From Paracoccaceae bacterium (lineage in GTDB: Bacteria; Pseudomonadota; Alphaproteobacteria; Rhodobacterales; Rhodobacteraceae): DNA of 64,000 nucleotides. The translations under genes and the position numbers were made by a program. A model generated the notes under the pieces. The model was not told the origin of the DNA and ran no database searches. It was given only the letters and a program-made list of their open reading frames with translations. This document shows positions 8,663 to 17,066 of the stretch, piece after piece; the first letter of the stretch is position 1, and each line of letters begins with the position of its first letter. The stretch lies in assembly GCA_018222585.1 (NCBI GenBank), contig JAAFAB010000003.1, positions 185,781-249,780 of the forward strand. The letters run 5' to 3'.

Positions 8663-9972
8663 GCCCCCTTGAAATCGGCTACTATGCCGTCGGCGGCCTT
8701 GTGGTCCTGATCTACCTCGGGATGCCCATCGGGATCGGGATGCTCGGCGTCTCCTTCCTGGGGGTCACGCTGATCCGCAACGATGCGGTGGCCCTGCGGA
8801 TGCTGGGCGCGGCGGGCAATGACAGCCTGCGGGAATATCTCTACGCCGTCGTGCCGCTGTTCGTCCTGATGGGGCTGCTGGTGACGGTGTCCAATGTCGG
8901 CAAGGACACGTTCGACGTGTTCCAGAGGATGCTGCGGCGGGTGATGGCCGGGCTGGGCATTGCCACGGTCTTCGCCAATGCCGTCTTCGCCTCGATCACC
9001 GGCATCTCGATCGCCTCGGCCACGGTGTTCAGCCGCGTCGCAGTGCCCGAGATGACCCGCCACGGCTATTCCAAGCGCTTCGCCACCGGCGTCGTCGCCG
9101 GCTCCTCGGTGCTGGGGATGATGATCCCGCCCTCGCTGCTGATGATCGTCTACGCCGTCCTGGCCGAGGAATCCGTCGGCCGGATGTTCCTGGCCGGGAT
9201 CGGCCCGGGCCTGCTGCTGGCGGTGATCTTCTCGCTCACCATCCTGCTGATGGCGGCGCGGCGCAACGACATGGTCTTTGCCCACCAGGACGACGACGCC
9301 AAGTTCGAGGACTTCTCGGCCTGGCAGCTGCTGCGCAAGGCGGTGCCGATCCTGGCGCTGATGCTGGTGGTGCTGGGCGGCCTCTACGGCGGCTTCCTGA
9401 ACCCGACCGAGGCCGGGGCTGCCGGCGCCGCCGGTGCGCTGGTCATCGCCCTTCTGCGCCGGGCACTGCCCGCGCGCACCCTGTGGCGTCTGATGGTCGA
9501 AACCGGCCAGATCACCGTCTCGGTGCTGTTCCTGATCCTGGCGGCGACCTTCTTCAGCCGGATGCTGGCCCTTTCCGGGGTGCCGCGGGAACTGGCCTCG
9601 ATGTTCCTGGACAGCTCCATCGGGCCCTATGGCTTCCTGCTGGTCTACCTGGTGCTGATCGTCATCCTCGGCTGCCTGATCGACTCGATCTCGATCATGC
9701 TGATCGTGCTGCCGATCGCCCTGCCGGTCGCCGAGGCCGCGGGCTTCGACCTGATCTGGTTCGGCGTGCTGACCGTGGTCGCGGTCGAGATGGGCCTGCT
9801 GACACCGCCCTTCGGCCTGTCGGTCTATACCATCAAGTCGGCCATCGACGATCCCGACCTCTCGGTCGGCGACATCTTCCGCGGCGCCTTCCCCTTCGTC
9901 CTGGCGATGATGGTGGCGCTGGTGATCCTGATCGCCTTCCCGTCGATCTCGACGTGGCTGGCCCGCCTCTGA
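8659..9972 (+). CDS. TRAP transporter large permease (DctM family)
   Basis: A 437-aa sodium-coupled TRAP permease with about 12 hydrophobic segments. Family blocks are GMPIGIGMLGVSFLG, ASITGISIASATVFSRVAVPEM, SSVLGMMIPPSLLMIVYAVL and FLNPTEAGAAGAAGAL. The ATG at 8659 overlaps the small-permease stop; the upstream extension in the track is spurious. Confidence 0.94.
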   Translation: MSPLEIGYYAVGGLVVLIYLGMPIGIGMLGVSFLGVTLIRNDAVALRMLGAAGNDSLREYLYAVVPLFVLMGLLVTVSNVGKDTFDVFQRMLRRVMAGLGIATVFANAVFASITGISIASATVFSRVAVPEMTRHGYSKRFATGVVAGSSVLGMMIPPSLLMIVYAVLAEESVGRMFLAGIGPGLLLAVIFSLTILLMAARRNDMVFAHQDDDAKFEDFSAWQLLRKAVPILALMLVVLGGLYGGFLNPTEAGAAGAAGALVIALLRRALPARTLWRLMVETGQITVSVLFLILAATFFSRMLALSGVPRELASMFLDSSIGPYGFLLVYLVLIVILGCLIDSISIMLIVLPIALPVAEAAGFDLIWFGVLTVVAVEMGLLTPPFGLSVYTIKSAIDDPDLSVGDIFRGAFPFVLAMMVALVILIAFPSISTWLARL

Positions 9973-9987
9973 GCTGAAAGAGAAGAT

Positions 9988-10515
9988 ATGCCCAAGATCC
10001 TGCTGATCCCCGGCAGCCTGCGCGCGGCCTCGTCCTCGCGCGCCACGGCCCGCGCCCTGGCCGCGCGCCTGCCCGCCGGGACGAGCCATGCCACCGCCGA
10101 CCCCGGACGGCTGCCGCACTACAATGCCGACATCGCCGATGACCCCGCCGTCGCGGACTTCATCGCCGAGGTCGGAGCGGCGGACGGGCTGATCTTCGTC
10201 ACGCCCGAATACAACTACAGCATTCCCGGCGTGCTGAAGAACGCGATCGACTGGGCCTCGCGCCCGGCCTACGAGTCGGTCTTCAAGGGCAAGCCCTGCC
10301 TCATCGTTTCCACCTCGGGCGGGGCGCTTGGCGGGGTCCGGGCCCAGGCGCATCTGAAGTACATCCTGAACGGGATGCTGGCCGAGGTCTTCCCCTGCAA
10401 GGAAATCATCGTGCCGATGGCCAATGCCAAGGTCGAGGCCGGCGTGCTGACGGACGAAGCCGTGCTGAGCTTCGCCGAGGAGGTCCTCTCGGCCTTCGTC
10501 GACCACCTGGGCTGA
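9988..10515 (+). CDS. NAD(P)H-dependent FMN reductase
   Basis: A 175-aa flavodoxin-fold NADPH:FMN reductase (ArsH/ChrR/SsuE-like branch). Motifs are the FMN phosphate loop GSLRAASSSRATA (residues about 8-20) and TPEYNYSIPGVLKNAIDW (about 72-89), the hallmark of the family. It could supply reduced flavin or reduce a quinone intermediate in the island, but no flavin-dependent monooxygenase gene lies next to it. It is the last gene of the operon. Confidence 0.9.
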   Translation: MPKILLIPGSLRAASSSRATARALAARLPAGTSHATADPGRLPHYNADIADDPAVADFIAEVGAADGLIFVTPEYNYSIPGVLKNAIDWASRPAYESVFKGKPCLIVSTSGGALGGVRAQAHLKYILNGMLAEVFPCKEIIVPMANAKVEAGVLTDEAVLSFAEEVLSAFVDHLG

Positions 10516-10536
10516 CCACCATCGTTCCTGGACCAG

Positions 10537-10566
10537 AAAGGCCCGGTGCCCCGCGCCGGGTCCTTT
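10537..10566 (+). terminator. Rho-independent terminator of the TRAP/catabolic operon
   Basis: AAAGG-CCCGG / CCGGG-T-CCTTTT hairpin, 21 bases after the FMN reductase stop, ending in a short T-run. Confidence 0.7.
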
Positions 10567-10657
10567 TGCGTGCCGGCGCCCCTCCTCCGTCCCCCCTGTC
10601 GCATTTGTTTTACCTCATCGTCATGGCGGTGAGATCATCCCGGCCTACCCCGGAAAC

Positions 10658-10669
10658 ATCCGAATGAAT
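10658..10669 (+). promoter_or_regulatory. Candidate PhnF operator upstream of phnF
   Basis: ATCCGAATGAAT lies 19 bases upstream of the phnF ATG. The same word recurs at 19939, and the reverse complement forms ATTCATTCGGAC and TCATTCGGAC at 20141 and 20018, that is, at every phn promoter region in the window. Assignment to PhnF is inferred from position. Confidence 0.6.
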
Positions 10670-10688
10670 GTGACGATGGGGTGTCGGA

Positions 10689-11399
10689 ATGAGTGGCAAC
10701 TGGCAGATGGCCCGGGCGTGGATCATGGACAGCATCGCCTCGCGCGACCTGGCGCAGGGCGACAAGCTGCCGACCGAGCAGGAGCTGTTGCGGCAGATCG
10801 GCGTCGGGCGGCACTCGCTGCGCCGCGCCGTGGCCTCGCTGGCCGCCGAGGGGGTTCTTTCGGTCGAACAGGGGCGCGGCACCTTCGTGCGTGGCCAGCC
10901 CCGGATCAACTACCGCATCGGCCGCCGCACCCGCTTCCGCGAGAACCTGGAAAGCCAGGGGGTGAAGCCGGGCGGAGAGACCATCACCGCCGATATCACC
11001 CCCGCCGAGCCCGATGTCGCGCGCGAGCTCTCTCTGCCCGTCGGCACCCCGGTGCACCGCATCCTCGGCCGCTCGCGCGCCGATGACCATCCGCTTGGCC
11101 TGAACCGCAGCTTTCACCCCGCCGGGCGCTTCCCCGACCTTGGGGCAAAGCGCCAGAGCCGCATGTCGGTCACCGATATCTACGCCAGCTACGGCGTGAC
11201 CGATTATCGCCGCCGCACCACCACCATCTACGCCCGCCTGCCCGAGAAATGGGAGGCCAAGCTGCTGGAGCAGCCCGCCGACCAGCCGGTCATCGTCATG
11301 TGCAAGACCGACGAGGACCTCTCGGGCATCCCCATCGGCTGGTCCGAGGCGATCTACGCCGCGGGCCGCATCCGTTTCACCCTCGATTTCCCGGAATAA
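10689..11399 (+). CDS. phnF: PhnF-type GntR/HutC transcriptional regulator
   Basis: A 236-aa regulator with an N-terminal GntR winged helix (DKLPTEQELLRQIGVGRHSLRRAVA, residues about 25-50, then GRGTFVRG) and a C-terminal UTRA ligand-binding domain (from about residue 90). It heads the phnGHIJKL operon, as PhnF does in many proteobacteria. It is probably a repressor relieved under phosphonate or phosphate-limiting conditions, with autoregulation through the motif at 10658. No Pho box was identified with confidence. Confidence 0.92.
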   Translation: MSGNWQMARAWIMDSIASRDLAQGDKLPTEQELLRQIGVGRHSLRRAVASLAAEGVLSVEQGRGTFVRGQPRINYRIGRRTRFRENLESQGVKPGGETITADITPAEPDVARELSLPVGTPVHRILGRSRADDHPLGLNRSFHPAGRFPDLGAKRQSRMSVTDIYASYGVTDYRRRTTTIYARLPEKWEAKLLEQPADQPVIVMCKTDEDLSGIPIGWSEAIYAAGRIRFTLDFPE

Positions 11400-11402
11400 G
11401 CC

Positions 11403-11840
11403 ATGTTCGACAGACACGGGGGCGAGATGCCCTCTGACGACCTGACCACCCTGGCCCGCGCCGATGCCGCGCGCCTCAAGCTCCTGGCCGAAGAGATCCT
11501 GCCCCGGCTCGGGGACATGCAGGTGCTGAAAAGCGGCACCGGCCTCGTGATGCTGCCCATGCGCGACACGGTGCAGGGGGTGGAGTTCCACCTCGGCGAA
11601 GTGCTGGTGGCCGAAGCCCATGTCCGCCTGCCCTCGGGCACCGAGGGCTACGGCATGGTCACGGGCCGCGACATCGAACGCGCCATGGCCATGGCCCTGC
11701 TGGATGCCGCGCTCAGCGACGGCACCGCCGCCGACCGCATCCGCGCCTTCATCGAGGCAGAGGCCCAGGCACAGCAAGCCGAGGACACCGAGACCCTGCG
11801 CCGGATCGAAGCCACCCGCGTCGACATGGAGACCTTCTGA
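11403..11840 (+). CDS. phnG: C-P lyase core subunit PhnG (divergent)
   Basis: A 145-aa protein at the normal phnG position, 3 bases after phnF and overlapping phnH by one base. In E. coli, PhnG with PhnH, PhnI and PhnL makes ribose 1-alkylphosphonate 5-triphosphate from ATP. The family block is present as FHLGEVLVAEAHVRLPSG followed by GYGMVTGRDIERAMAMALLDA. The usual ARMGGTGE-type segment is altered (LPMRDTVQGVE). The C-terminal ATRVDMETF matches the SRVDFFTM-type end. Identification is firm; it appears to belong to the same divergent lineage as the PhnI and PhnJ here. Confidence 0.9.
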   Translation: MFDRHGGEMPSDDLTTLARADAARLKLLAEEILPRLGDMQVLKSGTGLVMLPMRDTVQGVEFHLGEVLVAEAHVRLPSGTEGYGMVTGRDIERAMAMALLDAALSDGTAADRIRAFIEAEAQAQQAEDTETLRRIEATRVDMETF

Positions 11841-12382
11841 TGCTTGCCACCCCCCTGCCCGACGCCGAGGAAATCCGCGACAACGCGACCTTCGACGCCG
11901 TCCTTGGCGCCCTCTCCCGCCCCGGCACCCTGCGCGACCTGCCCGAACCCGGCCCCCTCTGCATCGCGCTGGCGCTGCTGGACCGCGAATGCCGCGTGCA
12001 TGCCGGGGATGAGACCCTCTCGGCCCGGATCGCCGCCACCGGCGCGGCCCTGGTGCCCGCGCATGAGGCCGATCACGTCTTCATGGCCGCCGACAGCGCC
12101 GAGGCGCTTGCGGTCATCGCCGGGCTCGACACCGGCTCTCACCTCTATCCCGACGAGGGCGCCACACTGATCGTGCCGGCAAGGATCGGCGCAGGCCAGG
12201 CGCTGCAACTCACCGGCCCCGGCATCAAGTCGGTCGAGCGCATCTGCCTTGATGGCATCCACCCCGGCTTCTGGGCCCTGCGCGCCCGGCTGTGCGCCTA
12301 CCCGCGCGGTATCGAGGTGCTGATCCACGACGGGGCCCGCCTGCTGGCCCTGCCCCGCTCTACCCAAGTGACGGAGGTCTGA
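11840..12382 (+). CDS. phnH: C-P lyase core subunit PhnH
   Basis: A 180-aa protein with PhnH features: an N-terminal FDAVLGALSRPGTLRDLPEP block (residues about 15-34), a PDEGATLIVPARIG segment, and the C-terminal YPRGIEVLIHDGARLLALPRS. PhnH is a PLP-transferase-fold subunit without PLP that binds PhnG/PhnI. It looks conventional. It is translationally coupled to phnG and followed 3 bases later by phnI. Confidence 0.92.
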   Translation: MLATPLPDAEEIRDNATFDAVLGALSRPGTLRDLPEPGPLCIALALLDRECRVHAGDETLSARIAATGAALVPAHEADHVFMAADSAEALAVIAGLDTGSHLYPDEGATLIVPARIGAGQALQLTGPGIKSVERICLDGIHPGFWALRARLCAYPRGIEVLIHDGARLLALPRSTQVTEV

Positions 12383-12385
12383 GAC

Positions 12386-13462
12386 ATGGCATATGTGGCA
12401 ACCCGCGGTGGCGAACGCGCCATCGAACAGAGCGAAAGGCTCTACCGTGCCCAGATGGGCCAGATCGACGCCGCCCGCGTGGCCGAGATCGAAAAGGCCC
12501 TGCCGGCCCTTGTCGACCGGGTGATGGGCGAGGCCTCTCTCTACGCCCCCGACCTTGCGGCGCTGGCCCTGGCCCAGTCGGGCGGGGACCTCTACGAGGC
12601 GCTGCTGCTGCTGCGCGCCTGGCGCACCACCCAGCCCCGGTTGCAGATCGCCGAGGTCGTGGCCCCGGACGCCGGTTTCACACATCGCCGCATCTCTGCC
12701 GCCTTCAAGGACATCCCCGGCGGCCAGATCCTTGGCCCGACGCTGGACTACGCGCACCGCCTGCTGGCGACCGAGGTGCTGGAAGACCAGCCCTACGCCC
12801 CGCCCGCAGTCGAGCCCGCCGCGAAACCCGCACCCGCCACGCATCCCTCGCTGGCCGAATGGCAGCGCGCGCAGGGCCTTGTGACCACGCCCGAGGCCGC
12901 CCCGGTGCCGCGCGACGAGATCCCCGACCTGACCCGCGAGCCGCTGCTGTTCCCCGCCAAGCGCGCCCATACGCTGCAAAGCCTGGCGCGCGCCGATACC
13001 GGTGGCACGCTGGCGCTCGGCTATTCGGCCATGCGCGGCTACGGCAACAGCCACCCGACGGTGAACGAGCTGCGCCTTTCGGAGGTCGAGGTCATGGTCG
13101 CCCACCCCGACGGGCGGCGCTTCTCTGCGGGTCGGGTCAAGACCTCCCAGGCCGAGGTGGTGACCACCAAGGGCAAGGGCGAACTGCGTCTCGGCTTCAC
13201 CGCCACGCTGGGCTGGAACGAGGTCAAATGCATCTCTGCCGCCACGCTGGACCTGAACGCGCCGGGGGCCGAGAAGAACTCGCCGGTCGAAGAGGAATTC
13301 TTCCTCTACCACACCGAGCCCGTCGAAAGCTCGGGCTTCTGCATCCACTTCAAGCTGCCCCACTACGTCACCTTCCAGTCCTCGCTGGACAACCTGCGCG
13401 CGGCGAAATCCGCCCAGGCGGAACAGGCGCAACCCACTGACAAGGAAGAGGAAACCGCATGA
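12386..13462 (+). CDS. phnI: C-P lyase core subunit PhnI, divergent central region
   Basis: A 358-aa PhnI, the nucleosidase-like subunit that transfers the triphosphoribosyl group. Conventional blocks are YVATRGGERAIE, RRISAAFKDIPGGQILGPTLDYAHRLL, LALGYSAMRGYGNSHP and the C-terminal IHFKLPHYVTFQ. His321 and His326 of the last block correspond to the metal-binding His pair of E. coli PhnI. The region after GYGNSHP differs strongly: the conserved FTRGYGLVFGMSERKAM-type stretch reads ELRLGFTATLGWNEVKCIS. It overlaps phnJ by four bases. Confidence 0.9.
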   Translation: MAYVATRGGERAIEQSERLYRAQMGQIDAARVAEIEKALPALVDRVMGEASLYAPDLAALALAQSGGDLYEALLLLRAWRTTQPRLQIAEVVAPDAGFTHRRISAAFKDIPGGQILGPTLDYAHRLLATEVLEDQPYAPPAVEPAAKPAPATHPSLAEWQRAQGLVTTPEAAPVPRDEIPDLTREPLLFPAKRAHTLQSLARADTGGTLALGYSAMRGYGNSHPTVNELRLSEVEVMVAHPDGRRFSAGRVKTSQAEVVTTKGKGELRLGFTATLGWNEVKCISAATLDLNAPGAEKNSPVEEEFFLYHTEPVESSGFCIHFKLPHYVTFQSSLDNLRAAKSAQAEQAQPTDKEEETA

Positions 13463-14370
13463 GCCTTTCCGATCTCACAGGCCGCTGGAAGGCGTTTTCC
13501 TACGGCTTCCTCGATGCCTCGGCCAAGCGCGAGCTGCGCCGCAAGATGATCAAGGCCGTCGCCGTGCCCGGCTGCCAGATGCCCTATGCCTCGCGCGAGG
13601 TGCCGATTGCTCGGGGCTGGGGCACCGGCGGGCTTCAGGTGACCCTGACGCTGGTCAAGCCGTCCTCCACCGTGAAGGTGATCGACCAGGGCGCCGACGA
13701 CAGCGTCAACGCCGCCTCGATCCGTCGTTTCCTGTCCCGCGTCTCGGGCGCGGCGGAAACCTGGGACACGCTGGACGCCACGCTGATCCAGTCGCGCCAC
13801 CGCATCCCGGAAGAGAAACTGACCCGCGACCAGATCCTGATCCTGCAGGTCCCCAACCCCGAACCCCTGCGCGGGGTCGAGCCCAACATGTCCACCGCCC
13901 GCCAGATGCATGCGGATGCCGACTACGGGCGGATGTGGCTGCAGCTTTACGAACAGATGGTCCGCTCGGGCCGGGTAATGCTGGGGGCCTCCTACCCGGC
14001 GATGGTCAACGGCCGCCACGTCATGACCCCCTCACCGATCCCCCGCTGGGACGTGAAGAAGCTTCACATGGCCGAACACCTGACGATCCTTTCGGCGGGC
14101 CGCGAGAAACGCATCTTCGCCGTGCCGCCCTATACGCGGGTCGAGCCGCTGGTCTTCGACGATGTGCCCTACAAGGTCGAGGACCACGCGCATCTGACCT
14201 GCGCCCGCTCCGGCGTCACCGGCTACTTCATGAACGAGATCCCGCAAGAAGACGGCTCGGCGGGCTACGAGGTCTCGGACAGCCACTTCGGCATCAAGGC
14301 CATCGACGCCCGCGACGGCGGCACACCGACGGTCGGACAGACCTGGTACAGAAACGGAGAGCTGGCATGA
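13459..14370 (+). CDS. phnJ: PhnJ homologue lacking the Fe-S cysteine motif
   Basis: A 303-aa PhnJ homologue (E. coli 281 aa), the C-P bond-cleaving radical enzyme of the lyase. Conserved features are the glycyl site VPGCQMPYASRE (Gly38), GWGTGGLQ, KVIDQGADDSVNAASIRRF, TLIQSRHRIPE (His114, the equivalent of the metal-binding His) and GREKRIFAVPPYTRVE. E. coli PhnJ binds its [4Fe-4S] cluster through a CX2CX21CX5C motif. By eye the aligned positions here are Cys248, Ser251, Val272 and Gly278 (LTCARSG and YEVSDSHFG). The protein has only two Cys in total (39 and 248). The frame is intact and coupled to phnI and phnK. Function is therefore uncertain. Confidence 0.88.
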   Translation: MSLSDLTGRWKAFSYGFLDASAKRELRRKMIKAVAVPGCQMPYASREVPIARGWGTGGLQVTLTLVKPSSTVKVIDQGADDSVNAASIRRFLSRVSGAAETWDTLDATLIQSRHRIPEEKLTRDQILILQVPNPEPLRGVEPNMSTARQMHADADYGRMWLQLYEQMVRSGRVMLGASYPAMVNGRHVMTPSPIPRWDVKKLHMAEHLTILSAGREKRIFAVPPYTRVEPLVFDDVPYKVEDHAHLTCARSGVTGYFMNEIPQEDGSAGYEVSDSHFGIKAIDARDGGTPTVGQTWYRNGELA

Positions 14371-15167
14371 GCGCCCTGATGAAAGAGGCCCCACGCCTCG
14401 TCCGCACCCAGCCCCTGATGGAGCTGTCGGGCCTGTCGAAGACCTATGGCAACGTCCGCGCGCTGGATGACGTTTCCGCCCGTGTCTACCCGGGCGAAGT
14501 GCTTGGCATCGTGGGGGAATCCGGCTCGGGCAAATCGACCTTGCTGCGCATGATGAACCTCGAGGAAAGCCCCGACACCGGCCGCTACCGGCTGGACCTG
14601 CCCGAGTTGCCCGAGGACCTGTTTACCCTCGACCGTTTCGAACGGCGGATGCTGCGCGCCCGCCGTATCGGCATCGTCTACCAGAACCCGCACCTTGGGC
14701 TGCTGATGAAGCATTCGTCCTCCGGCAACGTCGCCGAGCGGCTGCTGGTCGCGGGCGAACGCCGTTTCGCGGTGCTGCGCGAGAAGGCGCAGGTGGCGCT
14801 TGAGGCCTCCGAATTCCCCATCCCCCGCATGGATGCCCCGCCGATCGAGCTGTCGGGCGGGATGCAGCAGCGGGTGCAGCTGGCCAAGGCCATCGCGCTG
14901 GAACCCGCCGTTCTGCTGCTGGATGAACCGACCACGGGGCTGGATGTCTCCGTTCAGGCGCTGGTGCTGGATACGCTGAAGCGGCTGCAACAGGAACGTC
15001 GCATCACCATGGTACTGGTCAGCCACGACCTTGGCGTGATCCGCACCATGGCCGACCGGGTGATGGTCATGCGCCATGGCCGGGTGGTCGAGGAAGGGCT
15101 TGCCGACCAGGTCTTCCAGGACCCGCAGCACGCCTACACCCAGCAACTTGTCCACGCGAAACTCTGA
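14367..15167 (+). CDS. phnK: PhnK, ABC-type ATPase of the C-P lyase complex
   Basis: A 266-aa ABC protein with Walker A GESGSGKST (residues about 54-62), signature LSGGMQQR, and Walker B VLLLDEPTTGLDVSVQA. IVYQNPHLGLLMKHSSSGNVAERL corresponds to the PhnK-specific Q-loop region. In E. coli PhnK docks on PhnJ in the core complex. Its retention argues that this PhnJ variant still works in a complex. It starts in an ATGA overlap with phnJ; the track ORF is extended upstream. Confidence 0.93.
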   Translation: MSALMKEAPRLVRTQPLMELSGLSKTYGNVRALDDVSARVYPGEVLGIVGESGSGKSTLLRMMNLEESPDTGRYRLDLPELPEDLFTLDRFERRMLRARRIGIVYQNPHLGLLMKHSSSGNVAERLLVAGERRFAVLREKAQVALEASEFPIPRMDAPPIELSGGMQQRVQLAKAIALEPAVLLLDEPTTGLDVSVQALVLDTLKRLQQERRITMVLVSHDLGVIRTMADRVMVMRHGRVVEEGLADQVFQDPQHAYTQQLVHAKL

Positions 15168-15175
15168 GGCCCCTC

Positions 15176-15892
15176 ATGACCACGATCCTGGATGTTCAAG
15201 GTCTGACCAAGACCTTCGAGATGCACCACCTGGGCCAGTCCCTTCCGGCTTTCGAGGACCTGTCCTTCACCCTGCACGCGGGTGAATTCCTGCTGCTGTC
15301 GGGGCCCAATGGCGTCGGCAAGTCGACCCTGTTGCGCACCCTCTATCGCAGCTACCTGCCCGTCGCCGGGCACCTGTGGTTCCATTCCCGCGAGGGGGTG
15401 ATCGACATGGCCAATGCCGCCGATATCGACGTGGCGCACCTGCGCCGGACCGAGATCGGTTTTGTCACCCAGTTCCTCAACGCCCGCCCCCGCGTCGCCG
15501 CCGAGGAGATCGTCGCCGAGCCGATGCGCCTTGCGGGCTATGGTCGCGAAGAGGCGCTGGAACAGGCGCGGCACTGGCTGGCGGCCTTCGGCGTGAAGCC
15601 CGACCTCTGGCGCGCCTACCCCACGACCTTCTCGGGTGGCGAGCAGCAGAAGGTGAACCTGGCCCGCGCGCTGATCCTGCCGCAGCGGATGCTGCTGCTG
15701 GACGAACCGACGGCCTCTCTCGACAAGGGCGCCCGCGCGGCGCTGGTTGCCCGCCTGGCTGAGCTGAAGGCGCAGGGCGTCGCCATGATCGGCGTCTTCC
15801 ACCATCCGGGCGATGTCGCCGCGCTGATCGACCGCGAAATCCCCCTGAAACCCAAGACCCCTATCGAGGAAATTGCCGATGTGGCTCTCTGA
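15176..15892 (+). CDS. phnL: PhnL, ABC-type ATPase of the C-P lyase pathway
   Basis: A 238-aa ABC protein with Walker A GPNGVGKST, signature FSGGEQQKVNLARAL and Walker B MLLLDEPTASLD. The PhnL-specific segment IGFVTQFLNARPRVAAEEIVAEP is present. With PhnGHI it supports triphosphoribosyl transfer. It overlaps the following phnM-like gene by 14 bases. Confidence 0.94.
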   Translation: MTTILDVQGLTKTFEMHHLGQSLPAFEDLSFTLHAGEFLLLSGPNGVGKSTLLRTLYRSYLPVAGHLWFHSREGVIDMANAADIDVAHLRRTEIGFVTQFLNARPRVAAEEIVAEPMRLAGYGREEALEQARHWLAAFGVKPDLWRAYPTTFSGGEQQKVNLARALILPQRMLLLDEPTASLDKGARAALVARLAELKAQGVAMIGVFHHPGDVAALIDREIPLKPKTPIEEIADVAL

Positions 15893-17057
15893 TTTCCGCG
15901 TCGTCCTGCCCGACATCGTGCTGCCGCAAGGCTCTGTCCGTATCGAGGACGGCAAGATCGCCGAGCTGCGCGACACCCCCGTCCCCCATGCCGAGATCGA
16001 CGGGCGCGGGTTGCTGCTGATGCCCGGCTTCATCGACATGCATGGCGACATGATCGAGCGCGAGGTCGAGCCCCGCCCGAACGTCACCATGCCGATCGAA
16101 CTGGGCCTGCGTGACCTCGACCGCCGCCTGAAGGTATCCGGCATCACCACCGGCTATGCCGCCGTGTCCTTCACGCCGAAGTCGGTACACGGGCACATGC
16201 GCAGCCACGCCCATTCCTCGCAGATGCTGCGCGACCTGAAGGCGATGCGCGGCCTGTTGAAGGTCGACCACCGCGTCCACACCCGGTTCGAGGTCAACTT
16301 CCCCGACGCGCTGGAGGTGATCGAAGAGCTGATCGCCAATGGGACCGTCGATCTGGTGTCCCTGATGGATCACACGCCGGGGCAGGGGCAGTACCGTAAC
16401 CTCGAGAAGATCCGCGCCAATGCCATCCGCGCCGGGGCCACCCCCGAAGAGGCGGACGAGAACATCCAGCGCCGGATCGACATGCGGCTGGAAGCGCAGG
16501 GCGACGTCGGTGCGACACTCGAGGCGATCTCCAAGACCTGCGCCGCGCATGGCATCGCCGTCGCCTCGCATGATGACGACACGGTCGAGAAGGTGGCGCT
16601 GATGGACTCGCTCGGCGCCACGATCTCGGAATTCCCGGTGACGCTGGAAGCCGCCGCCGAGGCCAAGGCGCGCGGGCTGCTCACCGCCATGGGCGCGCCC
16701 AATGCGCTGCGCGGCGAAAGCTATTCGGGCAACCTTTCCGCGCGGGAGGCCTATCGCAACGGCCTGCTGGATATCCTGGCCGCCGATTACCACCCCTCGG
16801 CCATCCTGCCCGCCATCCTGGCGCTGGCGCCCATGCGCCCCGGTGGGCTGGCGGAGTCCACCCGGCTGGCGACCCTCACCCCGGCCCGCGCCCTGCACCT
16901 GGAGGATCGCGGAGAGATCGCGCCGGGCAAGCTGGCCGACCTGGTCATCGCCGATGACGACGGCGTCGGCCATGTCCGCGCCACCCTGCGCCACGGCGCC
17001 TTCATCTTCTCGGACGGAAGTGTCAGCCAACGCCTGACCGCTGTCGCAGCCCAGTAA
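15879..17057 (+). CDS. phnM: PhnM-like amidohydrolase (first copy)
   Basis: A 392-aa member of the PhnM family (ribose 1-alkylphosphonate 5-triphosphate pyrophosphohydrolase). Motifs are GFIDMHGDMIER near the N-terminus, VDLVSLMDHTPGQGQYRN, the metal-ligand block ASHDDDTVEKV, GAPNALRGESYSGNLSAREA and DILAADYHPS. It is co-transcribed with phnGHIJKL and so is probably the copy dedicated to this complex. The ATG at 15879 (gagg box) is preferred over the TTG chosen by the track. A second PhnM is at 18681. Confidence 0.9.
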   Translation: MWLSDFRVVLPDIVLPQGSVRIEDGKIAELRDTPVPHAEIDGRGLLLMPGFIDMHGDMIEREVEPRPNVTMPIELGLRDLDRRLKVSGITTGYAAVSFTPKSVHGHMRSHAHSSQMLRDLKAMRGLLKVDHRVHTRFEVNFPDALEVIEELIANGTVDLVSLMDHTPGQGQYRNLEKIRANAIRAGATPEEADENIQRRIDMRLEAQGDVGATLEAISKTCAAHGIAVASHDDDTVEKVALMDSLGATISEFPVTLEAAAEAKARGLLTAMGAPNALRGESYSGNLSAREAYRNGLLDILAADYHPSAILPAILALAPMRPGGLAESTRLATLTPARALHLEDRGEIAPGKLADLVIADDDGVGHVRATLRHGAFIFSDGSVSQRLTAVAAQ

Positions 17058-17066
17058 GGACATCCC

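Noticed and set aside
8476-10506. 676-aa minus-strand ORF over the TRAP and FMN reductase genes
   Set aside because: His/Gln/Arg-rich antisense translation typical of high-GC shadows; the plus strand carries clear DctQ, DctM and FMN reductase families.
13459-14370. Frameshift or sequencing error as an explanation of the missing PhnJ cysteines
   Set aside because: Homology continues in one frame through the Cys region (SDSHFG aligns with SDTDYC) to the ATGA junction with phnK; no frame change restores cysteines. A base-level error cannot be fully excluded without reads.
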